The notes under the pieces were generated by a model, which saw nothing but the letters and a program-made list of their open reading frames with translations, was not told the origin of the DNA and did not search any database. A stretch of 8,246 nucleotides of DNA from Candidatus Omnitrophota bacterium (GTDB taxonomy: Bacteria; Ratteibacteria; UBA8468; B48-G9; JAFGKM01): NCBI GenBank assembly GCA_022704985.1, contig JAKJFI010000035.1:1-8246 (forward strand), written 5' to 3'. Shown one piece after another: positions 1-6,911 of the stretch. The translations under genes were made by a program, and so were the position numbers. How positions within the stretch are numbered: position 1 is the first letter of the stretch; the number at the start of each line of letters is the position of its first letter.

Positions 1-1401
1 GCGGGATTCCCCATAGCTTCCCCCGATGACGCAAAGGGCGTAAGCCTCATAGGGGAAAGAGTAAAAAATTCCGTAGTCTGCGCCCTGGCAAGATGCAGGG
101 ACGAAGATATCGAGGTTGCGCTCCGTTCGCTTGAAACGGCCGCAAAACCGCGCATTCACATATTTCTCGCAACTTCCGAGATACACAGGAAATACAAGCT
201 CAACAAGGCAAAAGACGAGATAATAAAAGTCGCTGTGGAAAAAGCCGCTCTGGCCAGGAAACACATTGAAGATGTGGAATTTTCTCCTGAGGATGCATCG
301 AGAACGGAACCGGATTTCCTTCTTGAAGTCGCAAAGAGGGTCGCTGAACAGGGCGTGAAGACCATCAACATCCCTGATACGGTAGGTTACACGATACCCT
401 CGGAATACGGTTCTCTGATAAAGCACCTGAGAGAAAACCTTCCCGGCAACGTTGTGATAAGCGTGCACTGCCACAATGACCTGGGACTTGCCGTGGCAAA
501 CTCGCTTACCGCGGTGATGAACGGCGCCAGACAGGTCGAATGCACGATAAACGGCATAGGCGAACGCGCGGGAAACGCCTCTCTCGAAGAAATCATCATG
601 AACCTTTCCGTAAGAAAAGACCTGTACAGACTTGAAACGAACATAGTAACGAAAGAACTCTACAGAACAAGCAGAATGGTCTCTTCTCTCACAGGTATGC
701 CGGTACAGCCGAACAAGGCGATTATAGGACAGAACGCATTCCGTCATGAAGCCGGCATACACCAGGATGGCATATTGAAAAACAGGGCGACATACGAAAT
801 CATGAGCCCGGAAATGATAGGCATACCGGAGAGCGAACTTGTTCTCGGCAAACACTCCGGACGGCATGCGCTCAAGGAACGCCTGGAAGCGCTCGGATTC
901 CAGCTTGATGAAGAGCAGCTTGGAAAGATTTTTGATAAATTTAAAAGACTCGCTGACAAGAAGAAAGAAATCACCGACAACGACCTCATAGTGATAACTG
1001 AGGAAGAGGAGATACGCACAGAAGAACCGACCTATATCCTGGAGTATTTTCACATAATCTCCGGTTCATCTACGATTCCCAGCGCAACCGTGAGAATAAA
1101 GAAAAACGACCAGGTGTACGAGGATGCGTCCCGCGGAGACGGGCCTGTAGATGCTCTTTATAGGACGATTGACAGGATTACCGGGCTCTCACCGATATTG
1201 AAGGAATATACGATAAACGCGGTGACCGGCGGAAAGGATGCGCTGGGCGAAGTGACGGTTGCACTGGAAATGGACGGATTGAAAATTTCCGGCAAGGGCG
1301 TGAGCACCGACATCGTGGAGGCAAGCGGAAAAGCATACCTGAACGCCATCAACCGTTTCCTGATGAGAACGAATCTACCTAAGGGAAAAAAGGGAACATG
1401 A
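1..1401 (+). CDS. leuA: 2-isopropylmalate synthase, 5'-truncated by window edge
   Basis: LeuA condenses acetyl-CoA with 2-ketoisovalerate to give 2-isopropylmalate, the first committed step of leucine synthesis. The frame is open from base 1 for 466 codons to TGA at 1399-1401. Full-length long-form LeuA is about 510-525 aa, so some 45-50 residues, including the DTTLRDGEQ motif, lie upstream. The visible part opens with [10 protein letters not shown]. It then shows [18 protein letters not shown] and NIPDTVGYT. The metal-binding HCHNDLG follows, with His codons at 466 and 472, then NGIGERAGN and [10 protein letters not shown] (about codons 252-261). The C-terminal LeuA_dimer regulatory domain is complete, with GPVDALY (codon 381 on), GKDALGE and [13 protein letters not shown] (codon 435 on), so leucine feedback inhibition is likely. 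A GTG at 235 is internal, not the start. Homocitrate or citramalate synthase is possible but less likely given the domain layout and neighbours. It is first in a leuA-C-D-B run. Confidence 0.96.
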   Translation, partial: AGFPIASPDDAKGVSLIGERVKNSVVCALARCRDEDIEVALRSLETAAKPRIHIFLATSEIHRKYKLNKAKDEIIKVAVEKAALARKHIEDVEFSPEDASRTEPDFLLEVAKRVAEQGVKTINIPDTVGYTIPSEYGSLIKHLRENLPGNVVISVHCHNDLGLAVANSLTAVMNGARQVECTINGIGERAGNASLEEIIMNLSVRKDLYRLETNIVTKELYRTSRMVSSLTGMPVQPNKAIIGQNAFRHEAGIHQDGILKNRATYEIMSPEMIGIPESELVLGKHSGRHALKERLEALGFQLDEEQLGKIFDKFKRLADKKKEITDNDLIVITEEEEIRTEEPTYILEYFHIISGSSTIPSATVRIKKNDQVYEDASRGDGPVDALYRTIDRITGLSPILKEYTINAVTGGKDALGEVTVALEMDGLKISGKGVSTDIVEASGKAYLNAINRFLMRTNLPKGKKGT

Positions 1402-1414
1402 CATAAAACATTCA

Positions 1415-1434
1415 CCCTCCCCTCAAGGAGAGGG
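1415..1434. repeat. Imperfect GC-rich inverted repeat
   Basis: The left arm CCCTCCCC pairs with the right arm GGAGAGGG across a TCAA loop, with one C-A mismatch at 1420/1429. A-rich sequence follows rather than T-rich, so it is not a + strand intrinsic terminator. The right arm also contains a purine-rich stretch (1427-1434) that could act as a Shine-Dalgarno for the ATG at 1442. Confidence 0.5.
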
Positions 1435-1441
1435 AAAAGAA

Positions 1442-1540
1442 ATGAAGCTACCCCTCACAATGAGGGCATATCAAAGGAGCGTTCCTCTTAAAGCAACACC
1501 GGAGAAAACCGGTGTAAACGGGACAAGCGGGGTAAAATGA
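1442..1540 (+). CDS. Possible 32-codon ORF between leuA and leuC
   Basis: An ATG at 1442 opens a 32-residue frame beginning MKLPLTMRAYQRS and ending GTSGVK. Its TGA at 1538-1540 overlaps the leuC ATG (1537-1539) in an ATGA junction typical of translational coupling. A purine-rich GGAGAGGG lies 7 nt upstream of the ATG. The peptide has no recognisable domain, no membrane segment and only three scattered Leu residues, so it is not a classical leucine attenuator peptide. The frame also runs through two perfect hairpins, which may constrain it more than protein function does. It may be chance; I do not assign a function. Confidence 0.2.
   Translation: MKLPLTMRAYQRSVPLKATPEKTGVNGTSGVK
1452..1466. 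repeat. Perfect 6-bp inverted repeat
   Basis: CCCTCA at 1452-1457 and TGAGGG at 1461-1466 are perfect inverted copies around a CAA loop. The arm resembles the pyrimidine arm of the hairpin at 1415-1434, so the two may be related units of one intergenic element. Confidence 0.5.
1496..1515. repeat. Perfect 7-bp inverted repeat upstream of leuC
   Basis: ACACCGG at 1496-1502 and CCGGTGT at 1509-1515 are perfect inverted copies around AGAAAA. In RNA this is a stable GC-rich stem with an A-rich loop, ending 21 nt before the leuC ATG. It has no T run after it. It could block processing, affect leuC ribosome access, or serve as a dyad-symmetric protein site. Confidence 0.55.
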
Positions 1541-2790
1541 CGATAACTGAAAAAATAATAGCGGCGCATTCCGGAAAAGAATCTGTCAGTCCGGGAGAAT
1601 TTGTTGACAGCAACGTTGACCTGGTACTGGCAAACGATATAACCGGACCTCTCGCAATAGAGGAGTTTGAGAAGGCGGGAGCAAAGAAGGTTTTCAATCC
1701 TGAAAAGATAGTCCTTGTACCAGACCACTTCACCCCGTGTAAGGACATAAAGAGCGCTGAGCTGGTAAAATGCCTCCGCGAGTTCGCCGGGAAACATGGG
1801 GTGCGTTTTTACGAGATAGGAAGGGTTGGAATAGAACATGCTCTCCTGCCTGAAGAAGGACTGACAATGCCCGGATATTTCATAATCGGAGCTGACAGCC
1901 ACACGTGCACATACGGGGCAGTGGGAGCGTTTTCAACGGGCATGGGAAGCACCGATATCGCCGCCGCCATGGTCACAGGAAGAGTATGGATAAAGGTGCC
2001 GCCGACTATCAGATTTAAATATGCGGGCAAGCGCAATAAGTATGTCGGAGGCAAGGATATCATACTCTATACCATAGGCAGAATCGGCGTGGACGGAGCC
2101 TCGTATAAATCCATGGAATTCGCGGGAGAGACCATACGCAACCTTCCCATGGACGACAGGTTTACCATCTGCAACATGGCGATAGAAGCAGGCGCGAAGA
2201 ACGGGATAATAGAACCCGACGACATAACGCAGGCATACATTGAAGAAACTTCGGGACATTCTACCGGGATGTCATTGAAAAGCGACGAAGACGCTTCCTA
2301 TGAGAACGTGATAGAGATTAACGCGGAGAAGATACAGCCGCAGGTAGCGGCGCCGCACCTTCCGTCCAATTCAAAAGACGTGACCGAGTATTCCGACGTA
2401 AGAATCCACCAGGCTGTCATAGGTTCCTGCACGAACGGAAGGATAACAGACTTACGGAGAGCGGCGGGCATTCTGAACGGTCAGACCGTTCATCCTGACG
2501 TAAGATGCATTATCATCCCAGCCACGCAGAAGATTTACAAACAGGCGCTTAAGGAGCGATTGATAGAAGTCTTTCTCGCGGCAAACTGCGTGATAAGCCC
2601 TCCCACATGCGGACCGTGCCTCGGAGGACACATGGGAGTTCTGGGCAGGGGAGAAGTTGCAATCGCTACGACCAACAGGAATTTCATCGGCCGGATGGGT
2701 CATATCGAAAGTTACGTTTACCTTTCAAACCCCGAGGTGGCCGCCGCAAGCGCGATAAAAGGCAGAATCTGCCACCCCGATATGATATAA
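1537..2790 (+). CDS. leuC: 3-isopropylmalate dehydratase, large subunit
   Basis: With LeuD this isomerises 2-isopropylmalate to 3-isopropylmalate through dehydration and rehydration at a [4Fe-4S] cluster. The 417-aa product matches the short LeuC/HacA-type large subunit of the aconitase superfamily (about 418 aa) rather than the ~466-aa enterobacterial form. The three cluster cysteines are in place: C298 in GSCTNGR, and C358 and C361 in PPTCGPCLGGH. Other family signatures are GADSHTCTYGAVGAF, GMGSTDIAAAM and TTNRNFIGRMG. ATG 1537 is the only in-frame start after the upstream TAA at 1489. Its Shine-Dalgarno is weak (GCGGGG), so reading through from the preceding short frame, which ends in the ATGA overlap, may help initiation. 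Homoaconitase large subunits look similar, so substrate rests on the leuA, leuD and leuB context. Confidence 0.96.
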   Translation: MTITEKIIAAHSGKESVSPGEFVDSNVDLVLANDITGPLAIEEFEKAGAKKVFNPEKIVLVPDHFTPCKDIKSAELVKCLREFAGKHGVRFYEIGRVGIEHALLPEEGLTMPGYFIIGADSHTCTYGAVGAFSTGMGSTDIAAAMVTGRVWIKVPPTIRFKYAGKRNKYVGGKDIILYTIGRIGVDGASYKSMEFAGETIRNLPMDDRFTICNMAIEAGAKNGIIEPDDITQAYIEETSGHSTGMSLKSDEDASYENVIEINAEKIQPQVAAPHLPSNSKDVTEYSDVRIHQAVIGSCTNGRITDLRRAAGILNGQTVHPDVRCIIIPATQKIYKQALKERLIEVFLAANCVISPPTCGPCLGGHMGVLGRGEVAIATTNRNFIGRMGHIESYVYLSNPEVAAASAIKGRICHPDMI

Positions 2791-2804
2791 TGCATTTATT
2801 CTTC

Positions 2805-2810
2805 AGGAGG
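2805..2810 (+). promoter_or_regulatory. Shine-Dalgarno of leuD
   Basis: A consensus AGGAGG lies 4 nt before the ATG at 2815, a short but usable spacing. It sits in the 24-nt gap after leuC and fixes the leuD start. Confidence 0.7.
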
Positions 2811-2814
2811 GAAG

Positions 2815-3312
2815 ATGGAAGCAAAAGGAAAAGCATGGAAATTCGGTAATCATGTTAATACGGATGATATTATAGCGGCCAAGTACCTTAACACAACCGA
2901 CACAAAAGAACTTGCCGCCCATTGCATGGAGAGCCTTATGCCGGATTTCCCTTCAAAAATAAAACAGGGCGATATCATTGTGGCGGGCGAAAACTTCGGA
3001 TGCGGGTCAAGCAGAGAACACGCCCCTGTTTCCATCAAAGGCTGTGCAATTTCAGCGGTTATAGCAAAAAGCTTCGCCCGAATTTTTCTTAGAAATTCCA
3101 TCAACATAGGCCTTCCGGTCATTGAGCTGGCAGAAGCCGGACAGATTGAAGAAGGAGATGAAATCACGATAGATTTTGAAACGGGAACGATAAAAAATCT
3201 CACTAAAAACAAAACGTATCAATTTATAAAATACCCTGAATTTTTGCAGGGAATAATAAAAACTGGAGGATTGATGAAATGGGTGCGGGAAAAACATATA
3301 AAATCGGAGTAA
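2815..3312 (+). CDS. leuD: 3-isopropylmalate dehydratase, small subunit
   Basis: This is the swivel-domain partner of LeuC, supplying substrate-recognition residues to the isomerase. At 165 aa it fits the short LeuD/HacB type; enterobacterial LeuD is about 200 aa. Signatures are NTDDIIAAKYL (residues 15-25), with the family Asp pair D17-D18, and NFGCGSSREHAP (60-71), the conserved small-subunit loop containing the SSRE substrate-binding segment. The specificity loop reads YLNT (24-27). It starts 24 nt after leuC. Its last 34 nt overlap leuB, and the leuB Shine-Dalgarno lies inside this gene. The product could equally serve homoaconitate or citraconate chemistry, but the adjacent LeuA with a regulatory domain favours leucine synthesis. 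Confidence 0.95.
   Translation: MEAKGKAWKFGNHVNTDDIIAAKYLNTTDTKELAAHCMESLMPDFPSKIKQGDIIVAGENFGCGSSREHAPVSIKGCAISAVIAKSFARIFLRNSINIGLPVIELAEAGQIEEGDEITIDFETGTIKNLTKNKTYQFIKYPEFLQGIIKTGGLMKWVREKHIKSE
3265..3270 (+). promoter_or_regulatory. Shine-Dalgarno of leuB inside leuD
   Basis: GGAGGA lies 8 nt before ATG 3279, within the leuD coding frame where it encodes Gly-Gly. The strong match at ideal spacing supports the overlapping start over any later one. Confidence 0.75.
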
Positions 3313-4355
3313 TCCCCGGAGACGGAATAGGCGCTGAAATAATCAGAGAAGGGATAAAAGTTGTACGCGCGGCATCAGAGAAATTCGGGTTTAAACTCGA
3401 GACAATCAATTATGATTTCGGCGGTGACAGATACCTGAAAACAGGAGAGACGCTCCCTGATTCAGCTATAGAGGAGTTCAGGAAACTTGATACGATATAC
3501 CTGGGCGCCGTGGGACACCCGGATGTTGCGCCCGGGGTACTTGAGAAGGGCATTCTGCTCCGCATACGATTTGAGCTTGACCAGTATATTAACCTGCGTC
3601 CCGTAAAGCTCTATCCCGGAGTGTGGCATCCTCTGAAAGACAAGGGGCCGGAACATATTGACTATGTTGTAGTCAGGGAAAACACCGAAGGCGCGTACAG
3701 CGGCATAGGCGGATGCGTGAAGAAAAACACCAAAGATGAAATTGCAACACAGCTGGACGTAAACACAAGAAAAGGCGTTGAGAGATGCATCAAGTATGCC
3801 TTTCAATATGCGGTAAAACGCAACAGGAAGAAAACGCTGACCGTAGTCGACAAGGCAAACGTTCTGACCTATTCCGGAGACCTGTGGAGAAGAACCGCGA
3901 AAGAACTGAACAAAGAATTCAGCGACATAACACTTGACTTTGCGTTCGTTGACGCGGCCTGCATGTGGATGGTAAAAAACCCTGAATGGTTTGACGTGCT
4001 CGTAACAAACAATCTGTTCGGCGACATAATAACCGACCTTGCGGCGATGACCCAGGGCGGTCTTGGCATTGCGGCCGGCGGCAACATCAACCCGGAAGGC
4101 GTAAGCATGTTCGAGCCGATACACGGCTCCGCACCAAAATACACAGGGAAAAACGTCGCATGCCCCATCGCAACCATTTCTGCCGGAGGCATGATGCTGG
4201 AAACCCTCGGGGAAGAAAAGGCGGCGGCAGCCATAGAGAACGCCATTATTAAGGCAACCGGGGAAGGATACGTTAAGAGTCTGGAGGCCGGCAAGATGGG
4301 GATGGGCACCGACGGCGTGGGAGACCTGCTGGCAAAATTCGTCACCGAAATGTGA
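3279..4355 (+). CDS. leuB: 3-isopropylmalate dehydrogenase (RENTEG subfamily)
   Basis: This is a beta-decarboxylating dehydrogenase that oxidises 3-isopropylmalate to 2-ketoisocaproate using NAD(P)+ and a divalent metal. The 358 aa span the whole family fold. GVIPGDGIGAE (10-20) is the N-terminal signature. The substrate arginines sit in RIRFELDQYINLRP (95-108) and RENTEGAY (133-140). Catalytic Y140 and K192 (VDKANVL) and metal-ligand aspartates D225, D249 and D253 (NNLFGDIITD) are present. The RENTEG motif is shared with isocitrate, homoisocitrate and tartrate dehydrogenases, whereas E. coli LeuB reads RELTGG. The cofactor loop reads HGSAPKYTG (282-290), with K287-Y288 where NAD-dependent enzymes usually have Asp, as discussed in the findings. 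The assignment to leucine rests on the neighbours; homoisocitrate dehydrogenase is the main alternative. It overlaps leuD by 34 nt and has its own strong ribosome site. Confidence 0.9.
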   Translation: MGAGKTYKIGVIPGDGIGAEIIREGIKVVRAASEKFGFKLETINYDFGGDRYLKTGETLPDSAIEEFRKLDTIYLGAVGHPDVAPGVLEKGILLRIRFELDQYINLRPVKLYPGVWHPLKDKGPEHIDYVVVRENTEGAYSGIGGCVKKNTKDEIATQLDVNTRKGVERCIKYAFQYAVKRNRKKTLTVVDKANVLTYSGDLWRRTAKELNKEFSDITLDFAFVDAACMWMVKNPEWFDVLVTNNLFGDIITDLAAMTQGGLGIAAGGNINPEGVSMFEPIHGSAPKYTGKNVACPIATISAGGMMLETLGEEKAAAAIENAIIKATGEGYVKSLEAGKMGMGTDGVGDLLAKFVTEM

Positions 4356-4375
4356 CGGGACGCTAAGAACATCAA

Positions 4376-4609
4376 ATGATTCCGCTCAACAAGGCAGGAA
4401 CCGGAAAGCACAAAATTATCAGTATAAATCCGGACTGTTCCGGTTCAAGGAGACGTCTCACGACACTCGGGGTATTCACGGGCGACGAGATTGAAGTGAC
4501 CAAACCCGCCCCGGGACCGGTTATATTCGAAAAAGGCGGCACCCGCATCGGAATAGGACAGGGAATGGCGGTACATATAATCGTCGAAAAGATTCAGCAA
4601 GATGAATGA
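4376..4609 (+). CDS. feoA: Ferrous iron transport protein A
   Basis: FeoA is a small cytoplasmic SH3-like protein needed for FeoB-dependent Fe2+ uptake. The 77-aa product has the family pattern. A short N-terminal strand leads into an ISINPDCSGSRRRLTTLGV segment (about 15-33), where canonical FeoA has a conserved R-L-x-x-L/M-G-hydrophobic motif. GDEIEVTKPAPGPVIFEKGGTRIGIG and a final beta strand follow. ATG 4376 is the only start after the in-frame TAA at 4364, yet no clear Shine-Dalgarno precedes it. The gene begins 20 nt after leuB, so it is probably translated from the leu transcript. It ends 8 nt inside feoB, the normal partner gene. Length is typical for the family. Confidence 0.93.
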   Translation: MIPLNKAGTGKHKIISINPDCSGSRRRLTTLGVFTGDEIEVTKPAPGPVIFEKGGTRIGIGQGMAVHIIVEKIQQDE

Positions 4610-6599
4610 AAAAACTATTATACTTGCGGGAAATCCCAATACCGGCAAAACCACCATATTCAATGCGCTCACCGGCTTACACCAGAAAACGGGCAACTGG
4701 CCCGGCGTAACTGTAGAGATAAAAGAAGGTTCCTTCACTTACAACGATACGCTCTTCAAGGTTATAGACCTGCCCGGCACCTACTCGCTCACATCGTTTA
4801 CCGAAGATGAAAAAATCGCAAGGGATATCCTTGTGCGGAAGAAAGCAGACGTTGTCCTGGTAATTGCGGACTCGTCAAACCTTGAAAGAAATCTCTACCT
4901 TGTCACCCTGCTCCTCGAACTTGAACAGAAGATGATTATAGCGCTGAACATGTATGATGTCGCAGAAGAAAGAGGCTTGTCGATTGACACGGAAACTTTC
5001 GAGAATATCCTCGGAATCAGTTTCGTCAAGACCGTGGGCAACAAAAAAACCGGCATAGACGCGTTGAAACAGATGGTTTATGAAACGGCCTGTGGAATGG
5101 ATACAAACAGGCTGGCGCCTGCAAGAATCAAATACGGTCCGGAAATGGAAGAGGCGATATCATCCATTGAAAGGGAAATCGCAGGAATCGCGACTCCCTA
5201 CCCTCCGCGATTCTTTGCCGTAAGACTTATCGAGAAAGACACGGACTTCATAAAAATCGTAAGGGAAAAGAACGTTTTTGACAAGGTAAGAGAAACTATG
5301 TCCGGGATAAACGCCAGGTTCCCGAACATTGAGGACTACCTTATAGAAAAAAGGTACGGCTTCATTCACGGACTGGTAAACGAATGCACATCAAAAAAAG
5401 ACCTCCTTGAGGAAAAAATCGAGCTTACAAACCGCCTGGACCGGATTTTCACGCATAGCTTTTTCGGCGGCATCATCTTTCTGTTTTTCATATGGCTCAC
5501 CTTCAACATCGTTTTCAACTGGGGCGGGCCCTTCACGGAATTGCTCGGGCAACTATTCACCTTTCTCAGCGTAACCGCCGGAAAGATTCTTTGCTTCCTT
5601 CATTGCCCGGAATGGATATCTTCACTGATAAGCGACGGTATCATTGCAGGAGTCGGTTCTGTTCTCGTCTTTTTGCCCAATATATTCCTTCTCTTCTTCA
5701 TATTTTCCGCGCTTGAAGATTCCGGGTACATGGCACGCGCCGCTTTCGTAACGGATAGGCTCATGCACAAGATAGGTCTGCACGGCAAAAGCGCCATACC
5801 CATGATACTGGGTTTCGGCTGCAACGTGCCGGCGATAATGGCAACAAGGACCCTCGATACAAAAAAAGACCGGATTATAACCATACTCGCTCTGCCGTTC
5901 ATGAGCTGTTCGGCACGTCTGCCGGTTTACCTCCTTTTCACGGGAGTTTTTTTCAGGAAACAGCAGGGCAGCATTCTGTTTTCCCTCTACCTCATAGGAC
6001 TGGCGCTCGGACTGCTCACGGCAAGGATATTCAAAACACTCTTCTTCAAAGGCGAAACCACGCCCATTATAATGGAACTGCCTCCGTATCATGCTCCTGA
6101 CGCGAAAAACATGCTGCTTTCCGCATGGGAACGGTCATACCTGTTTATAAGAAAAGCCGGAACGAGCATTTTCGCCGGCGTGGTAATCATATGGTTCTTA
6201 AGTTATTTCCCGCTCTCTGCGGGATACGCCGGCGAAAACAGCTTCACCGGCATTATCGGCAGGACAATCGCCCCGGCGCTCAAACCGGCCGGCTTTGGCT
6301 TCTGGCAGGCAGGCGTTGCACTGCTCTTCGGGCTCGTGGCCAAGGAGCTTGTCGTAGGTACGCTTGGAACGGTACTCGGAGGAGAACATTCTTTTTCCAC
6401 AGCCCTGCCCGAACTATTTACGCCAGTTTCGGCATACGCCTTCATGCTGATGACTCTTCTCTACATCCCGTGCATAGCTACGTTCGCGGTTATCAAGCAC
6501 GAAGCGGGCACACGCTGGGCGATAATAGCCACGGTATGGTCAATCTTCATCGGGTGGTTTGCCGCTGTTCTCTTCTACCAGATTTTCTCCCCTATCTAA
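4602..6599 (+). CDS. feoB: Ferrous iron transport protein B, GTP-dependent permease
   Basis: FeoB is the inner-membrane Fe2+ transporter with a cytoplasmic N-terminal G domain. In the 665-aa product, G1 is GNPNTGKT (10-17), G2 is T37 in NWPGVTVE, G3 is DLPG (56-59), G4 is NMYD (116-119), and the G5 region is TVGNKKTGI (144-152). A helical GDI-like linker follows, then membrane segments from about residue 287. The two gate repeats carry the conserved cysteines: C407 in GFGCNVPA, and C436 in PFMSCSARLPVY after ALEDSGYMARAAF. The C-terminal helices are intact. It is shorter than E. coli FeoB (773 aa) but within the range of many anaerobes. No feoC follows. The start overlaps feoA by 8 nt and lacks a good ribosome site, which implies coupling to feoA. 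The substrate could include Mn2+ in some homologues, but Fe2+ is expected with feoA next to it. Confidence 0.97.
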   Translation: MNEKTIILAGNPNTGKTTIFNALTGLHQKTGNWPGVTVEIKEGSFTYNDTLFKVIDLPGTYSLTSFTEDEKIARDILVRKKADVVLVIADSSNLERNLYLVTLLLELEQKMIIALNMYDVAEERGLSIDTETFENILGISFVKTVGNKKTGIDALKQMVYETACGMDTNRLAPARIKYGPEMEEAISSIEREIAGIATPYPPRFFAVRLIEKDTDFIKIVREKNVFDKVRETMSGINARFPNIEDYLIEKRYGFIHGLVNECTSKKDLLEEKIELTNRLDRIFTHSFFGGIIFLFFIWLTFNIVFNWGGPFTELLGQLFTFLSVTAGKILCFLHCPEWISSLISDGIIAGVGSVLVFLPNIFLLFFIFSALEDSGYMARAAFVTDRLMHKIGLHGKSAIPMILGFGCNVPAIMATRTLDTKKDRIITILALPFMSCSARLPVYLLFTGVFFRKQQGSILFSLYLIGLALGLLTARIFKTLFFKGETTPIIMELPPYHAPDAKNMLLSAWERSYLFIRKAGTSIFAGVVIIWFLSYFPLSAGYAGENSFTGIIGRTIAPALKPAGFGFWQAGVALLFGLVAKELVVGTLGTVLGGEHSFSTALPELFTPVSAYAFMLMTLLYIPCIATFAVIKHEAGTRWAIIATVWSIFIGWFAAVLFYQIFSPI

Positions 6600-6713
6600 T
6601 CCCGCATAACCTTAATATTGCCGGTCCATGCAAGGATATTACAGAGAATTCTGCCGCAAATATTCGTGTGATGTATGGTTTAATTAAATTTGCAAAATAT
6701 AGCAAGACATGAT

Positions 6714-6731
6714 AGCTTTTCTATAAAAGCT
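6714..6731 (+). terminator. Possible weak terminator after feoB
   Basis: AGCTTTT at 6714-6720 and AAAAGCT at 6725-6731 form a perfect 7-bp dyad around CTAT, followed by TTATTGTT. It sits 115 nt after the feoB stop. The stem has only two G-C pairs, so it would be weak. It might equally be an operator-like dyad in the promoter area of the next gene. Confidence 0.25.
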
Positions 6732-6787
6732 TTATTGTTACTCCCTGTTATCAAAACGTCAGGCATGAAGGTTATTTCTCACGCCTG

Positions 6788-6818
6788 CCGGCGACATATG
6801 CCGCGAACGTTATGCCGG
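6788..6818. repeat. Small inverted repeat, CCGGC arms
   Basis: CCGGC at 6788-6792 and GCCGG at 6814-6818 are inverted copies 21 nt apart. The same arm pair recurs at 6857-6861 and 6870-6874, so CCGGC and GCCGG occur twice each within 90 nt and could pair in alternative ways. With arms this short, chance is a real explanation. Confidence 0.3.
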
Positions 6819-6822
6819 AGAA

Positions 6823-6838
6823 AGGAAGTACAGTTCCT
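6823..6838. repeat. Small inverted repeat, AGGAA arms
   Basis: AGGAA at 6823-6827 and TTCCT at 6834-6838 are inverted copies around GTACAG. It lies between the two CCGGC hairpins in the leader of the AlkP-like gene. It is short and may be chance. Confidence 0.25.
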
Positions 6839-6856
6839 ATGCACTGCTTTTGAAAC

Positions 6857-6874
6857 CCGGCTTTCATGCGCCGG
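6857..6874. repeat. Small inverted repeat, CCGGC arms, second copy
   Basis: CCGGC at 6857-6861 and GCCGG at 6870-6874 bracket an 8-nt loop. It ends 46 nt before the next gene and repeats the arm sequence of the hairpin at 6788-6818. Confidence 0.3.
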
Positions 6875-6905
6875 ACAGCTTCTGGACTCTTGAATTTGAA
6901 TAAAA

Positions 6906-6911
6906 AAGGAG
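6906..6911 (+). promoter_or_regulatory. Shine-Dalgarno of the AlkP-superfamily gene
   Basis: AAGGAG lies 9 nt before ATG 6921 and supports that start. It is a clearer ribosome site than those of feoA and feoB, in keeping with an independently translated gene. Confidence 0.7.

Larger units (their letters stand above)
1402..1536 (+). other. leuA-leuC spacer with three inverted repeats
   Basis: This 135-bp gap is the only sizeable one in an otherwise tightly packed operon. It contains three separate short inverted repeats (1415-1434, 1452-1466, 1496-1515) and a possible 32-codon ORF ending on the leuC start. None of the repeats is followed by a T run on the + strand, so they do not look like intrinsic terminators. 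Possible roles are mRNA processing or stability, attenuation between leuA and leuC, or a dispersed intergenic repeat inserted in the operon. The sequence alone does not decide between these. Confidence 0.6.

Noticed and set aside
235..1401. GTG at 235 as the start of leuA
   Set aside because: The frame is open and LeuA-like all the way from base 1 ([16 protein letters not shown]), so this GTG is an internal Val codon.
1442..1536. Classical leucine attenuator leader
   Set aside because: The short frame has only three scattered Leu codons, and no hairpin with a following T run is present. It also sits after leuA rather than before it.
1471..1902. 143-codon minus-strand ORF at the leuA-leuC spacer
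   Set aside because: Most of it is antisense to the leuC N-terminal region. Its C-terminal part only reads the complement of the spacer hairpin, and no family resemblance is evident.
3462..4124. 220-codon minus-strand ORF across leuB
   Set aside because: It lies wholly antisense to a well-supported leuB with intact motifs and has no recognisable protein features.
6125..6712. 195-codon + strand ORF overlapping the end of feoB
   Set aside because: It is a frame-shifted, Arg-rich shadow of the feoB membrane domain, and feoB itself is intact to its normal C-terminus.
6690..6893. 67-codon + strand ORF in the gap after feoB
   Set aside because: It has no ribosome site, no recognisable motif and atypical CGG/CGA Arg codons compared with its neighbours. 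It is compatible with chance in a non-coding region.
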